From Pieris napi (lineage: Eukaryota; Arthropoda; Insecta; Lepidoptera; Pieridae): 64,000 nucleotides of DNA. The notes beneath the pieces were generated by a model. The model searched no databases, had not been told where the DNA came from, and worked only from the letters and a program-made list of their open reading frames with translations. Made by a program: the position numbers and the translations under genes. This document shows positions 1 to 16,000 of the stretch, in pieces (position 1 is the stretch's first letter; each line of letters begins with the position of its first letter). The DNA lies in the NCBI RefSeq assembly GCF_905475465.1, contig NC_062251.1, positions 1,605,001 to 1,669,000 on the forward strand, in the 5' to 3' direction.

Positions 1-1044
1 GACGTTATCACGTCAAAAATAAACTTAAGTGGAAATGGGCACAACATGGCAAGAGGAACAGAAAAGTGGAGCTAATATTAAACTGGTGCCCAAAGTGTAA
101 TAAACAAAAAAGAGGAAGACAGTTTAGAAGGTGGGTATACCAGCTTAAGGAAACATCAGCATGGCAGTGAGAGACACTGTGCAGACAGATTTTACAGGTC
201 ACACAGATATTTAAATATAATGAAATGGAAATATAAATGTGTTTAAGTGTAAAGGCTATATTTAAGCTGTTGCATAGATATTATCGCGGGCTTTGAGCAC
301 GGCGACCGAATCAAGAAATTCCGTAACGAAAATAAACCTAACACTCGATGACGTAATATAGGTGCAGCCAATACGCGTTAGAGCGGGACGGAACGCATAC
401 TGCGTATTCACATCGGTCTGGCGTGATCGGTGACGTAGCGTTAGTCTGAGTCTGGTGGAGAGGTAGATTAAAGTAATATCAAAGAGAAAAAAAATTCTGC
501 ATAAATAATTATAATTGCATAAGGGAGCGTTCAAGTATTACGTAATGCAATTTTTGGAGATAATTAAACCCCAATGTTACTCGCCGTAACGTTTTTCAGT
601 ACCCAAGTACAGTACTGTACTCGAGTATAGTAAAACGTTTCGTGACCACCTAGTGACTTTTTAGTTACTATTATGTGGTGTAAGTCGAAAAAAATATTAA
701 CAATAACGCGTAATTCAATCCCCGCCCCGAATCGTAACGCTTTACAAAAGGACCCCCCCTCCCAAAATACGTTACGTAATATTTGAACGCTTCCTAAGTT
801 GAAAAAAAATGCCATGCAATAGCTTTACCGCGGCAGACCCCGAGTGCAACACGTTTTTTATTTATTTAAATTCGTCGACTCCATTAAAAAAATATATTTG
901 TTTTCAAGCAAATAATACTTCACAGATTATAAACATCCGTCAATAGGTTCCGACTTTAGCTGTCAGAGTTGATTTTCGTTTATCGGTAAACAATTTAAGT
1001 ACAGTTTAAAATCGTGATTTGTGAAGTTATAAATTTGGTTCCAG

Positions 1045-4000
1045 CTGCCGCCAAACGCAGTGACGATATCCAGCACCCCGCCCATCAACGACGAGGTGGT
1101 GGTGGTGGGCGGTTCCGCAAGCGTGGTCACCACCGCCACGGGATCCTCTTCCGATGACGACTGTTTCGCTCCCTCATCTCTTGACTCTTTGGATTGCACC
1201 ACATGCTACACTGGTGAGTTTTTACACGCTTTATATTAGCTTCACCTGTATGTATGTATGTAACCGACTCCTTCGAACTCGATTTTGACAGATTTTATTC
1301 AAATTTTGCGCACCTGTCAAAGATCGATGACAATGCAATAATCCGAAAAAAAAAAAATTAACTAAAAAATAAATAATAATTAATAAAAACTAAAAAACAC
1401 GCTTTTAAAGCACTGTGCACAAAGGCGCTCTGTGCCATATTTTTCGTCTATCGAGCAACCCACGCTTTTTCACAATAATACCAGTATTTTTTGTTCATTA
1501 CCATTTTCAGCCTAAATAAGGAATTATTTTTCACTTTTTAGTTTGATGTGCTTTAAAAGCGTGTTTTTTAGTTTTTTTTAACTATTATTTATTTGAAACA
1601 TTATTTCGTCATAGGCGTAGAATAGTGACGGATCTGACAAATAGTAAACTTTACAGGGCAGCCATTTCAAAATTATATAATCATGTTAGTTTTTTTGTCA
1701 TAACTATTTTAATTAATATTCTGTTATAGTGAAAATTGGCATACAAAGAAAAGGGTTTGTTTTGAAACAAATGAAAAATAATAACATTAAATTACACAGT
1801 TTTCTAGAAAAATCACATGCTTCTATGAGCTTCTATCAAATCCGTCACTTTACCGACTGATTAATTTGAAATTTAAAACACATGGAGTATCCAAATATGA
1901 TAAGAAATAGATTTCGGATTTTTTTCAAATCCAACATTGTTCTACGATCATGGCTATTTGTTAATAATAATAAAATCAGCGGGTGACTTCATCACTCAAA
2001 GTCAAAATAATTTTATTTATTATTATTATTTTTTTAAAATTACAAGTAAAGGAAAAGCAATTGGCGGCCTTATGGCTTTCGAGCGATCTCTTCCAGGGAA
2101 CCACTGTGAGAAAAGAAAAAAAAGATAATGTATTAAATTACATGAGGTAGACAAAAAGTGCAAAAATACATGTATTACATATACATACTTGTAAAGAAAA
2201 AGAAACTAAACAGGAACAAAAAATAAACAAACTAAACTAAAAAAGGATACATTAAAAAAAAATATACTAATAATAATAAAAAGTGCACATGAATCATTAT
2301 GATTTAATTTCAAAATTTAATTTAAGATCAGTCTCACGTCAGTTAGTAGGTATTATTAAAGTTAGGGATACGATGTGGACAGGTAATGTTTGTACAGAAG
2401 AGATTTAAAGGAAGATTGAGAAGGAGCTAAGCGAATAGGGACTGGAAGTGAGTTCCATAGCTTAACTGCAGAGACCTTAAAGGATTTTATTCATATAGGT
2501 AAACAAGTACACTTATGAACATCAACAGAAGAGATGTTAAATTGATTTTAAATTAACATTTACTACCAGTTCGCAAGTCAAGGGTAGAGCGCGGGCGAGA
2601 ACAACTGGCAAGAAACTCTCCACTCTTTTTAATCGCCAAGTTTTGAGTCATACAAATTGTTTGAACTGGAGCAATAATTTAAATAATCGTCAAATATAAA
2701 GCTTTATTAAATAATTTACGTTTAACGAGAGTTTTTAATGTCACTGAGGTCGTAGGTTCGATTCCTGGCTGTGCACCAATGGACTTTCTTCATATGTGCG
2801 CATGCCCCAGCTAAAGTAAACCTAAAGAGAAGACCTTTTTTCCCTTACTATGGTTGTCTAGAAGACATCGCTTGTTAGCTTTAAGGCCGCCCGTTGCATC
2901 ATAATATTTTTTATGTATTATGTTGTTAGGGAGCGTTCAAGTATAACGCAATTTTGAAAGATTTTAGAAGCTCCCTCCCCCCCATGTAACGCACCATAAC
3001 GTTTTTCTGTAACACCATAATGTTTGACTGCTTTGACAGCTTTTATATGCCATGAACAGCTGATGATGCAAATCTCCCGCTTTCGAGGACATTACGGTAT
3101 TTCCTCAATCTTTAACAACACTGACAACAGCAATGTGCTTCTGTGTAAACTCTAATAAAATAAAAATCACTTACACACAGTCGAGGGATTCCCCGAAACA
3201 TAAACTTTGGAGAGAAAAAATAAAAGTAATGTATAATACAATAAAGGGATTCCCCGTGCAACATAAACGAAAAGGGTTGCCAATTAATCCCCCAGTTTTT
3301 ATAATAAATGTTACGTAACGCGTTGTTTAAATAACCTCCCTTCTCCCGCCCATGTAAGGGAGCGTTCAAGTATTACGTAACGAATTTTGGGACGGGACGG
3401 GGGGTCCTTTTGTAAAACGTTACGATGCGGGGCGGGAATTGAATTACGCGTCATTGTTAATATTATTTTCTACTTTCACCACATAATAGTAACTAAAGAG
3501 TCACTAGGTGGTCACGAAACGTTTTACTAGACTTGGGTACAGTACTGTACTTGGGTACTGAAAAACGTTACGGCGAGTTCATGGGGGGGGGGGGGGGGGC
3601 AATAATCTCCAAAAATTGCGTTACGTAATACTTGAACGCTCCGTAACGTTTCAAAAGACTCCCCCCTCCTCCCAAATTGCGTTAAGTAATACTTAACCGC
3701 ACTGTAACGTTTCAAAAGACTCCCCCCTCCCCCCAAATTGCGTTAAGTAATACTTAACCGCACTGTAACGTTTCAAAAGACTCCCCCCTCCCCCCAAATT
3801 GCGTTAAGTAATACTTAACCGCACTGTAACGTTTCAAAAGACTCCCCCCTCCCCCCAAATTGCGTTAAGTAATACTTAACCGCACTGTAACGTTTCAAAA
3901 GACTCCCCCCTCCCCCCAAATTGCGTTAAGTAATACTTAACCGCACTGTAACGTTTCAAAAGACTCCCCCCCTCCCCCCAAATTGCGTTACGTAATACTT

Positions 4001-7000
4001 GAACGCTCCCTTATTTGTTTTTCTGTAATAGTAACTTAAATCAAATTGTCTGTTAACTTCCAGTAACAGTATCTTGCGCACGATTACTGAGAGTCATTCA
4101 AAATGTTTTCCGTTCATAAATTTGCGTTGATTTAAATTGCGTCTTATGTTACAGAGAAGAGTAGAGGCCGTCGCCTGGACAGCAGTGAAGTGCTGATCCT
4201 TAGCCCTGGAGCTGGTGATTCGGGTCTCGGGTTCGACGATTCTCATAATCACAATTTGGTGAGTGTTTTTTTTACAGAATAATACAATCTAAATCGTGAT
4301 ATCTTATTGAAAACCACTGTGGTCAACAACGGTTAAAGGACTGGCTTCTGAACACTTTTTACGCAAAATTGGAGGTGCTCCTGTGAGACCTAACATGTAG
4401 TTACACTTTACACTCACTCATTCACTTACATACACCCACACACTCACTCATTCACTCATAGCGCTCACACACTCACTCATTCACTCAAATCACTCACACA
4501 CCCACTCATTCACTTACATACACCCACCACTTACTCATTCACTTACATACACCCACCACTTACTCATTCACTTACATGCACCCAAACACTCACTCATTCA
4601 CTTACATACACCCACACGCTCACTCATTCACTCAAATCACTCACACACTCACTCATTCACTTACATACACCCACACGCTCACTCATTCACTCAAATCACT
4701 CACACACCCACTCATTCACTTACATACACCCACCACTTACTCATTCACTTACATACACCCACCACTTACTCATTCACTTACATGCACCCAAACACTCACT
4801 CATTCACTTACATACACCCACACGCTCACTCATTCACTCAAATCACTCACACACTCACTCATTCACTTACATACACCCACACGCTCACTCATTCACTCAA
4901 ATAACTCACACACCCACTTATTCACTTACATACACCCACCACTTCATTCACTTACATGCACCCAAACACTCACTCATTCACTTACATACACCCACACGCT
5001 CACTCATTCACTCAAATCACTCACACACTCACTCATTCACTTACATACACCCACACGCTCACTCATTCACTCAAATAACTCACACACCCACTTATTCACT
5101 TACATACACCCACCACTTCATTCACTTACATGCACCCAAACACTCACTCATTCACTTACATACACCCACACGCTCACTCATTCACTCAAATCACTCACAC
5201 ACTCACTCATTCACTTATATGCACCCACGCATTCACTCGTGTACTCACGCTTGTTACGCAAAAAAGTGTTTGTTAAAAGAATTAAGAGATGTTGTAAACA
5301 GTTAAAAAAAATTGTAATAGAAAAAACTAAAATAAAATGTTATGGAATTAACTATAAAGTTTGTTATCGAAAAGCTGACTCAGGTATTTTTTTACTTGAA
5401 AGGGTTCCCAAATCTTACCAAATAAGTAATAAATGGTCAAATATTTTGTTGCGTTTCAATTCAATTTGAATATTTAATTTCAGGACACATCCCATGTCTC
5501 AGTGGTGACAGTCGGCGCAGAAGAAGTGCGGGTTCGAGACTCGGCGGCGACGCATATAGCGTTACCGCACAACGACCACGCCAGCAGACTTAGCCCTGAT
5601 AGCTTTGAAAGGTATGTGTAAAAAGTCCTTTTGTAAAACGTTACGATGCGGGGCGGGGATTGGATTTCGTTATTTTTAATATTATTTTCGACTTTCACCA
5701 CATAATAGTAACTAAAGAGACACAAGGTGGTCACGAAACGTTTTGCTATACTTGGGTACAGTACTGTACTTGGTTACTGAATAACGTTACGGCGAGTTAC
5801 ATGGGGGGGTGTCAATAATCTCCAAAAAATTGCGTTACGTAATACTTGAACGCTCCCTAATGCACCGCACTTAATAAAATATATACATTCACTAACAAAT
5901 AAAACTTATGTATAGACTCAGATGTTCAGACTCGTATTGTAATTGAAAAATGTCCGGCCAAAAAGGTTTGTAATCTCTGACATGTCAAAAAATTATAGCT
6001 GTCAGAATTCTACCGAATTAAAAATCAGAGTATAGGCTTAATAATGGAAGACTTTATGATGGAGCAAATGGGTGTCCAAGTGCCGAACTGATACTGATTT
6101 TTTTTTAATTTTCAGTCGCCGCTCTGACAGCGGTTCCGGAAGGTCGGAGAGGTCGCGCCGTGGTGATGCGGACTCTTTGGCGACCACGGCCTCACATGAC
6201 TCTCCTCACCTTAATGGCGGTGGACGGTAAGTTTATTCTTCATCATCATAAATCATATTTATCTGTCTGTCTCGCTCGCACTTATGGAGAGGTGTATAGG
6301 TCGGTTATCGAAAGCTGGCGCGTTCACAGTACTCACACTAATGCAATTTCACTATACAGTATGTTTAAAAATATGACTTTTTTGCCAAGCTATATTAAGT
6401 CTACTCTGGTTTTAGTAAGGTTGGGTGGGCTATTAATAAATAAAAATGTGTCAAATATATATAAATATTATGTGCATACGAGGGTGGATCCAAAAGTTCT
6501 AAGCCAGACCAAGAACGTAAAAGAGTAGTTCGTGTAAATAATTTTTCATTTTTCGACATAAGCTCCATCTAGCTCAACACACTTCACTTTTACTTCACTA
6601 ACTATTCTTTCAATACTCCTCTTAGAAACCCCAGTCGCATCTGATGTCAAATTAAATATAACATTTTTTCATTAAACTGTTTTTATTAAGATGCTTAAAA
6701 TAATTAAAAACATTGTACACCATTTCACGAGATTGTCCTGTTAATGTTTAGACGGAATATATTTCATAAGACATTTTATTCAAAGTATTCTAACCTCCAA
6801 CCAATAAAACAATCACAGACAATAATATTGAGAAAAAAGATCAACATAAACAGTATCAAAACAATAACTGTCTCTTTTATATTCATAAGCTTGACCGAGC
6901 GCGAGAGAGACGGACAGCCTTTTCATGATGCATATTCAGTGTGACATCACGCCTCGCGCTTATTCACAGACACTACACAAGCGCAAAGTGTAAATGTGTT

Positions 7001-10000
7001 GAAGCCGCCAGCTTTAGATAACATACCAATAGTGATGTGTGTAAGAATTGTAAAAGGTGCTTATCATAACATACAGTTTGTTTTATTTCAGGGTAAATAA
7101 AGACAGTCAGAGCATAGAAGAGAATGGAGAAGCGGAAGTAGTATTGAGAAGGAAACCGCAAGAGAACGTCAATAGGATACAGAGGTATGGGTTTTAACTG
7201 GTTTAATTGTCGAAGCCATTTGAAAATAAAGCTTAGGTTTCCTAGAAAAGCGGTGCCGTTATCTAACGGCCGTAATGTAATGTTGGGTGACGTCACCCAT
7301 ACGTTGTCTATAAATAACATCGGTGTAGGTTTTCTAGAGAACGTAAAGTGTCACCGTAACGTCAAATAGCGGTGCTGTCATTTGCATGACGGCCGTCATA
7401 GCGGTGATAAACAGTAGTCCAACGTTTTTCGACAAATAAAACTTATGTATAGACTCAGATGTTCAGACTCGTATCGAAATTGAAAAATGTTCCCGGCCAA
7501 AAAGGTTTGCCATCTCTGACATGTCAAAGAATGATAGCTGTCAGAATTCTACGGAATTAAAAACCAGAGTAAAAGTATTATTTTAATCAAAGAGCTTCAA
7601 GAGAATCCCGGCTGCATCAGTAGATTTGTTTTTGCGCAATTTAGGAAAGAGATGAATGAAGGTAGTATTAGCAGGGAGCGAAAGGAGAAAGAAAGCCATG
7701 ATTACAGATTTTTTTGATGGATTTTTTGGCTTTTTTTTAAATTTATTTATTTCGTCCAAAAATTTTGGAGCTAGCGGTAGAAAAGGTATTTTTTTAGACG
7801 TTTATGATGTAATAAATAATGCTTTATGGTTTCCAGGTCTAAAGAAGACATACATATGGCGAATCTGAAGAAGAAGACTCGGAAGCGCACGAGGAAGTTT
7901 GAAATTGACGGCGTTATCGTTACTACTACAACTCATAAGGTTAGTTTTATTGGCCGGCAACGCACTCGCGAGCCCTTTGGCAATGAGTGTCCATGGGCGG
8001 AGAGTATTTCCGAACCAATTCGAATTAGCGTCCTTCAAAAGAGCGTACCAACTCTTAAAAGGCCGGCAACGCACTCGCGAGCCCTCTGGCATTGAGTGTC
8101 CATGGGTGGTAGATATTTCCGAATCAATTCGACTTAGGGTCCTTCAAAACAGAGTAGCAATTCTTAAAAGGCCGGCAACGCACTCGCGAGCCCTCTTGCA
8201 TTGAGTGTCCATGGGTGGTAGATTTTTCCGAATCAATTAGACTTAGGGTCCTTCAAAAGAGAGTACCAATTCTTAAAAGGCCGGCAACGCACTCGCGAGC
8301 CCTCTTGCATTGAGTGTCCATGGGTGGTAGATTTTTCCGAATCAATTCGACTTAGGGTCCTTCAAAAGAGAGTACCAATTCTTAAAAGGCCGGCAACGCA
8401 CTCGCGAGCCCTCTGGCATTAAGAGTGTCCGTCCATTGGTGGTGGGTGTTTCCGAATCAATTCGACTTAGGGTCCTACAAAAAAAGTACCAATTCTTTAA
8501 AGGCCGGCAACGCACTCGCGAGCCCTCTGGCTTTAAGTGTGTCCATGGGCATCACTTAACATCAAGTGCCTCCTGTAACATTAGATATTATTACATATTT
8601 GTATAATTTGTCCAGGTGATATGGGGCGACGAAGAAAGCGGTCGTACGTGGGACGACCACGCCCTGCGCAAACAGGAGTTGCGCGAGATCAAGATGCTGC
8701 AAAAGCAAGAGCAGAAGCAGTTCCAGGACCTCAGCGCTAAGGAGGCGCAGCTCAGGGAGCAGCAGGACAAGAGGTATGGAGTATAATGGATTTAATCGCA
8801 CTTGTTAGGGGCGTTGAAGTATCACGCAAGCACTAGGGTGGGGAGGGGGGGATGGGTCTTTGATTTACTTATTTGGTGATTACGTCAATAGTAATTATTT
8901 ACTTTACACATATTACCCACACATTGTCTATGCTTGAAAACCAAATGCATTTTCGAGGATTCCTACAAAATACGTTTATGTACTATTATTTTTGAGAGCT
9001 TTGCTTACTTTTTATGACTAGAGGAAGGAGGAATGGGGGGGGGATAAATTGCAGTAAATATGCTTACGTAATACTTGAACGGATTTATCCGATTACAGTC
9101 AAGAATGTTAAAAAAAGTTTCTTTAGTACCTATTGTCTCTAGATCTAAATTCACCACTAGAAATTGTTCTAGTTAAGTTTTAATTTACAATTGATATTTG
9201 TTCGAAATACATTATATCAATTTTATTAAATTTGATGAGGGTGATGCCAAATATTTTTACACGGCCGATCGACACATTTTTTGATAGTCATTGTTGAGCT
9301 TCTGTCGGGTTACGTGTTCTCGTGCATCTAGCATTTTTTATTTGGATATATACTTTTTGTTAATTATAGTTGATAATAGACACGTCCACTATTTAAAATT
9401 GTATAGTGAGTGTTTAGTGCGTGTTTAAGAACTATTGTGAGGCAAGGTATCAATTATCATCAGTCTAACCTCTTTTTGTGCCCATACTAACACTAATCCA
9501 AATCCTTACGGCTGATAACATTGTGTGCCTATTTTCCTGTAAGGAGACATTGACGAGGTATGTACTCAGGACTTATTATTTTAATATGAATTGTGTATCG
9601 ACGGCCACCGAACCGTTCTTTGTGGTACAATATTATAAATAAAGTTTTTAAAGATAATTAAGCAGTGTTGGCCTAGTGGTTTCAGCGTGCGACTCTCTTC
9701 CATTAAGTAGAACCCTGGCTGTGCACCAATGGACTTTGTATGCTCTCTCGTCATTTAAAATATCGTGAGGAGATCGTTTTTAAACCCAAGTCGACGTGTG
9801 TCAGGCAAAGAAGGCTGATCTACTTGTCTATGAGAAAAAAAAAGACCGGCAATGCACTCGCGAGCCCACTGACATTTAAAGTCACTTCACTATAGCTCTC
9901 TCCCACCTTTCGCTCCATGGCACTGTGCGTCATACGACGTTCGCTCTATCTCACTCTCTCTTTCTTTCTCACTGTAGCTATTTCTCACCTCTAGCTCCAT

Positions 10001-13000
10001 TGCTATTTGCTTCATGCTACGTTCGCCCTTTCGCACTCATTCTCAATCGCTCTCTCACTTTTCTTCGACAAAAACGCTGCACATCTTCGTGACGCTAATA
10101 TTATTATTATTGCGTTTCATGCGTAAAAAGAAGTTTCACTTCAAAAATTCCAAAACTACTTTTTTCCAAAATCTTTTTTTGGAAATCATATTATTCATAA
10201 GAGATTTTTTACCAGGTTCGAAGCGGAGTTGGCGTCCCTATGTCGAGCTCATGAAGCAGACTTGGATACGTTGGCTCGCGCCCAAAGAGCGTCGGCAGAA
10301 AGGGCCGAACAGCAACTAGAAGCAGAGTTAAGGGCCCAAGCGAAGCGCCTTCGAGCAGACCACGAAAGAGATTTGCGGCACTTTAGAGATACGCTCAAGC
10401 AGGAGTTGCGGCTGCTTAAGCAGGTTCGTTTAATAATAATTTATTTCTTCTGGATGTATTTTTAAATAAATAAATCCTTTCTTTAAAAAAAGTGCGTGCG
10501 TAGAAAGTACACATGTCAGAAGTGAAACTTCTTAAGCAAATCATTTTTAAATCTTGTTCATATTTATACAAATCTAAAACTTTAGTTTTCCGAGACTTGG
10601 AGGGAGGGAAAAAGGAAGATATGTTAGGAATTTAATGAATTTTATTGTTATTAAATTATAAAATTAATAAAAACATGTGGCATTTTAATTTAAAATTCGT
10701 CATTTGAGATTTCAAAAAATTATTTTGCATAAAAATTAAAATACTAATATTTCACAAATTCATTAAAAATAGAATTTCTATAATATAATTCACATTTCTC
10801 ACTCTCTCTCTCTCTCTCTCTCTCTCTCAATCGCTCTCTCCTTTTTCTTCGACAAAAACGTTGCATTTTCTTGACCTTCCGTAAAAATTGTACCCTCATG
10901 CGCCTAAAGAAGTTTCACTTCAAATATTTCCTATTCAAATATGCATCAACTTTATTTATGTGTACGTAGGGTGTGTATGTGGGGTGCGCTCATGATGCGT
11001 GTGATTAGCGCTATGGACATTCTTAGTACTCATTTTAAGTATTAAATATGAATTTCGTCATGATCGAAGAACATTGTCAGATTTGAAAAAAATCCAAAAT
11101 CCACTTTTTTTTATATTTAGATACTACATTGACTAAATATTACGGGTACGTCAAAAAAAATCCAAATTAATCAGTCAGTAAAGTGACGGGTTTGATTAAA
11201 ACATGTGATTTTTCTATAAAACTGTGTAATTTAATGTTATTTTTTTTATTTTTTTTCAAAACAAACCCTTTTGTTTGTATGCCAGTTTTCATAATTACAG
11301 AATATGAATTAAAATAGTTATAACAAAAACCAACATGATTATATTATTTTGAAATGGCTGCCCTGTAAAGTTTACTATTTGTCAGATCCGTCACTATTCG
11401 ACTTTGACGATTTATCTATATATATAAAAATGAATTGCTGTTCGTTAGTCTCTCTAAAACTCGAGAACGGCTGGGCCGATTTGGCTAATTATGATCTTAA
11501 AATATTTGTAGAAGATCGGGGAAGGTTTAAACGATGGGAAACGTAAATAATAATTAAAGAAAAATACTAAAAACGACAATTGAATTTCCCAATACAAACT
11601 GTTCTTAGATGGGTAATTGGACGTCTTTTTAGAAATAAAAAATTGTTACTTGCTTGTCATTTACATATTTGTAGATTCTTTCAAAAATATGTGTTTCATA
11701 GTATTAGTATGTAGTCTGCTGTATGAGGGCCGACCTCTTTGGTCTGTTTTAAAAGTTTTGCCACAAATATATTATGTTGGTGAAACAAAGTTCACGGGCT
11801 CATCTAGTTTTTAATAAAATTTATAGGAAGTAGAACTAGTCGCAAAGGACCGTCGTAAAGACGCGTACAGGCAGCGTCGAACGCGGCTGGACGCGGAGCA
11901 CGCGGCCCGCGAGCGCGCGTTCGTCGCCTCGTTGGCCGAGAGCGGGGACGCCGTGCTCAGGCGCGTGCACGCCACGCACCGCGAGAGGCAGGCCTTGGCT
12001 GACAGGCAGCATTTGCAGCAGAGGCAGCAGGTGATTTATACTACAGTAGAAACTCGATAAGTTAAAGTCCAAGGGAACCACAAAATATTTTAAGTTATAG
12101 AGGTTTTAAGTTATCAAGGGTCTATGTTAGGGATAGGTTAATATAGAGGTAGGTATGTACATATGTATGTATGTATGTACCCTTATTCCTATTTTTACTC
12201 GAATGCGTCAGAAGGATTGGTTCAATAAATTGCAGAAATTTAAATAATCCTATTTATTTATTCACATTACACACGTTACATAAAAAAAACAACAATTAAA
12301 GGTTTAGTCTGTGATTTTCTCTTGTTTTAAACAATTCACAGTTTCTAAATCGATTTGATTTTCAATGACAAATAGAGAATACATTATCTTTTATGTTGCT
12401 ACACTGCTCTATAAATGATCTTACAGTTGTTAAAGCTCTTTTTGCTCCATTAATTGATATGCAAAATGACTCATTGACAAACAATTTTATGTTATAGAGG
12501 TTGTGGAAACATTTCTTTAAGTTACTGAGGGCCAATTCAGAGATTACTTATTTAAGTTACAGAGGTTGCGTATTTTAAGTTACCGAGGTTTGAGTTATCG
12601 AGGTTCTACTGTATTTAATAAGTGTTGTTGATTGTTTATTTTCTTCATTCTATTGGAATATTTTGAACAGTGTTGAAATAGTGGATTTAGCGTACGTCTA
12701 TGTGCGCATTTAACATTCGCTCGTTGAAGGAAAACATCGTGAGGAAACGGGCTTTAGACACAAAAAGTCGGTGTGTGTCAGGCACAGGAGGCTGATCACC
12801 TATGTGCCTATTAGATTGACAAATCATGAAACAGATACAAAAATCTGAGACCTATACTTTGAATTTTAATTCCATAGATTTGTGACAGCTGTCATTTTTT
12901 GACATGTCAGAGATGGCAAACCTTTTTAGCTGGGAACATTTTTCAATTTCAATACGAGTCTGAACATCTGAGTCTATATATTGTATTGTTAATGTATCCA

Positions 13001-16000
13001 TTTTATTAAGTGCGGTGCTCTACATTAAAAGTGGTTTAACGGCGAGTGATAATTACGTTCCGTTTCATCACTAACAGTCAAATTCGCACAAGTAAAGATA
13101 AAAAATTTTTTAATGTATAATAAACCTGGAATTAGTAGGGAGTGATGCCAGCAAAATAAAGTAATAATTAAAGTTCATTTAGTTATTTTTGTATTAGGTC
13201 ACTTGAGTAAGTAAATATTTATATTTACCTGTTTGTAGGTAAAACATAAAAAATATTCATACAAAGGTCTATCCACAGATACGACCTCCCATGGATAGCT
13301 TGTATCGACAGATGGCTATTACAATCCGTCGATTGGTTATTGGCACAGTTTTACAACATTTGGTTTAAGATTACTATCTCATTTGGTGCATTATGGATTG
13401 AGATTGGTTATTGGGTTCGGGCGTTAATAAGTAAAGTATTTTCGAACTAGTTCGACTTAGGATCCTTCGAAACAGCTCACTTGTGAGCTTGTGTGACGGT
13501 CATCACATAACATCAGATTAGCTACCGGTCTATAACGTTCAAAAATTGACGTTCGTTTTTAAAACTTATTTTATCATAATATTTTATAGATAATGCGTAC
13601 CCGAGAAGCAGCTCTCTGGGAATTAGAAGAGAAGCAAATCCACGAGAGACACCAGCTCGCGAAACGACAACTCAAAGATGAGTTCCTGCTCAGACGGCAT
13701 CAGATGCTGGTCAGGCACGACAAGGAGTTGGAGCAGATTAAGAGGTGAGAAAAGAGTTGGTTCTTTAAACAATAGGCTGTGTAAAGATCTCTTAAAATAT
13801 CAGATTTATTAGTGACTAGTAGACTTGGCCAAGCGTTGCTGTGGCTAAGATTTTTGTTATATTACATAGTAGTAAACTATTCAAGAGAAACGGCAGGAGA
13901 AAACCAATCCACCATGCTTTTTTGGTGGTTATGCCATTAAATTGTAGCTTATGTGAAACGTTGGTATTTATTTTGATAAGGATCAATACCTAGGTACGAA
14001 TAAAGAGCCTTTTCTAGCGGTGGTATTTTAATAAAAAAAATTAATAAAAGGACGCTTATTGTGACGTAACTATAAAAGATAGAGACATGCTGTCGCGACA
14101 TTTTTTATAGATAGTGATGTGCCCTGAAAAATTGTAATACATCATTTTGTTCTATCATTAATAGTTTTCGCAGTGCACGCGATTGAAGGAAGTTTTTTGT
14201 TTATTTTTTTACACTTTGGGTTAGATTATTCAAGTTTTAGTAAGCATCCCTAATTTTTTTGAAAATGAAACAGCCTATGTCACTCGGGAATAGTGTAGCT
14301 TGCCAACGATGAAAGAATGTTTGAAATCGGTCCAGTAGTTTCGGAGCCTATTCATTTCAAACAAACAAAAAATCAAACCTTTCCTCTTTACCGTTAAGAA
14401 GTTAATTTTAAAATTAATAGTTTTAAATATGAGCAGTGTTGGCCTAGTGGCTTCAGCGTGCGACTCTCATACCTGAGGTCGTAGATTCGGCCCCCGGCTG
14501 GGCACCAGTGGACTTTCTTTCGCATTTAACATTTGCTCGACCGGTGAAGGAAAACATCGTGAGGAAACCGACATGTCTTAGACCCAAAAGTCGACGGCGT
14601 GTGTCAGGCACTGGAGGCTGATCACCTACTTGCCGATTAGATTTAAAAGTGATCATGAAACAGATTCAGAAATCTGAGGCCAAGATCTAAAGAGGTTGTA
14701 ACGCCACTGTTTTTTTTTAAATATCCGCCAAAACTATTCTCTAGGCAAGCGTCGCACCAGTCTCTATGATGATATATGTTCCCTAGTTTTGTCTAGCGAC
14801 AGATCAAAATTGTCACCACTGATCGTATTGACATGAAACTACCACCATTCGATGCGAAATTTTTCCTAGATGGTTTATGGCTATTCGATACGAATTCTAA
14901 CGTTCCTTCATTTTTTTATTGCTGTTTTACTTTTATGAAAATTTATCCATACGGACTTCACCGCGGAAACATTCGGGGAGGCTTCCTAGAACCTCTAAAC
15001 GTCAACATCTGTTAAAAACTCGATTTTCGAAATATTTCAATTTTCTTAGCGGGAAGTTAAAAAGAAGAATAATAAAAATATGAAAATAAAATAAAATAAT
15101 GAAACATAAAATTTATTTTAATTCGTCCAACAAAGCGGGCGCGAAACGGCTAGTCGGTCATAAATAAATTTTAATATTTTATATTAAATTGTAATCGAAC
15201 ATCGGGTTTCAAAAAAGAGCGGGAAAATAGTTGAAAAGAAGAGAGACAAATGGAAGAATTTGGAAGAGATATTCACTCCTCACACTTCTACTTTATTATT
15301 TTATAGTGAAAGGTACAGACTGAACAGCTATATTAAACTAAAATTTATGATTTCAGGAAAAACCAACGCAAAGAGGAGGAGTTGGCGAAGTGCCAGGCGT
15401 TAGAGAAGAGATCTCTTCCCAAACGTATACGTGCGGAGCAGAAGGCGCGAGAGATGATGTTCAGGGAGTCTTTGAGAATAGGAGCCGCCACTCACAGTCA
15501 TGATGATGAGAGGGAAAGACTTAAGAAGGTATTGGAAAGTTACATTGGGCAACTGTTTTTTTGGTGCATTTGCAGGCAGGAGGCTCATCTGATGTGCGGT
15601 GATATACGTCCATGGACACTTACATAGCCTGAAGGCTCGCAAATGCGTTGCCGGCGTTTAAATAATACCGTGTAAGAGATACATTAAAATATATTTTTTG
15701 AAATTTTTAAGCTATTGCATAGATTTTATCGCGGGCTTTGAGCGCGGCGACCGAATCAAGAAATTCCGTAACGAAAAAAACCTAACACGATGACGTAGTA
15801 TAGGTGGGTCAAATACGCGTTAGAGTCGGACAGAACGCATACTGCGCATTCCCATCTCTCTGACGAGATCGGTGACGTAGCAGGGCCGGTGTAGCCGGTA
15901 CGCGTTAGAGTGAGACAAACTATATAGGCGTGTTAGTCTGAGTCTGGTAGAGTGGTAGATTGAAATAATATCAAAGAAAATCTTAAATTAATATCCAAGA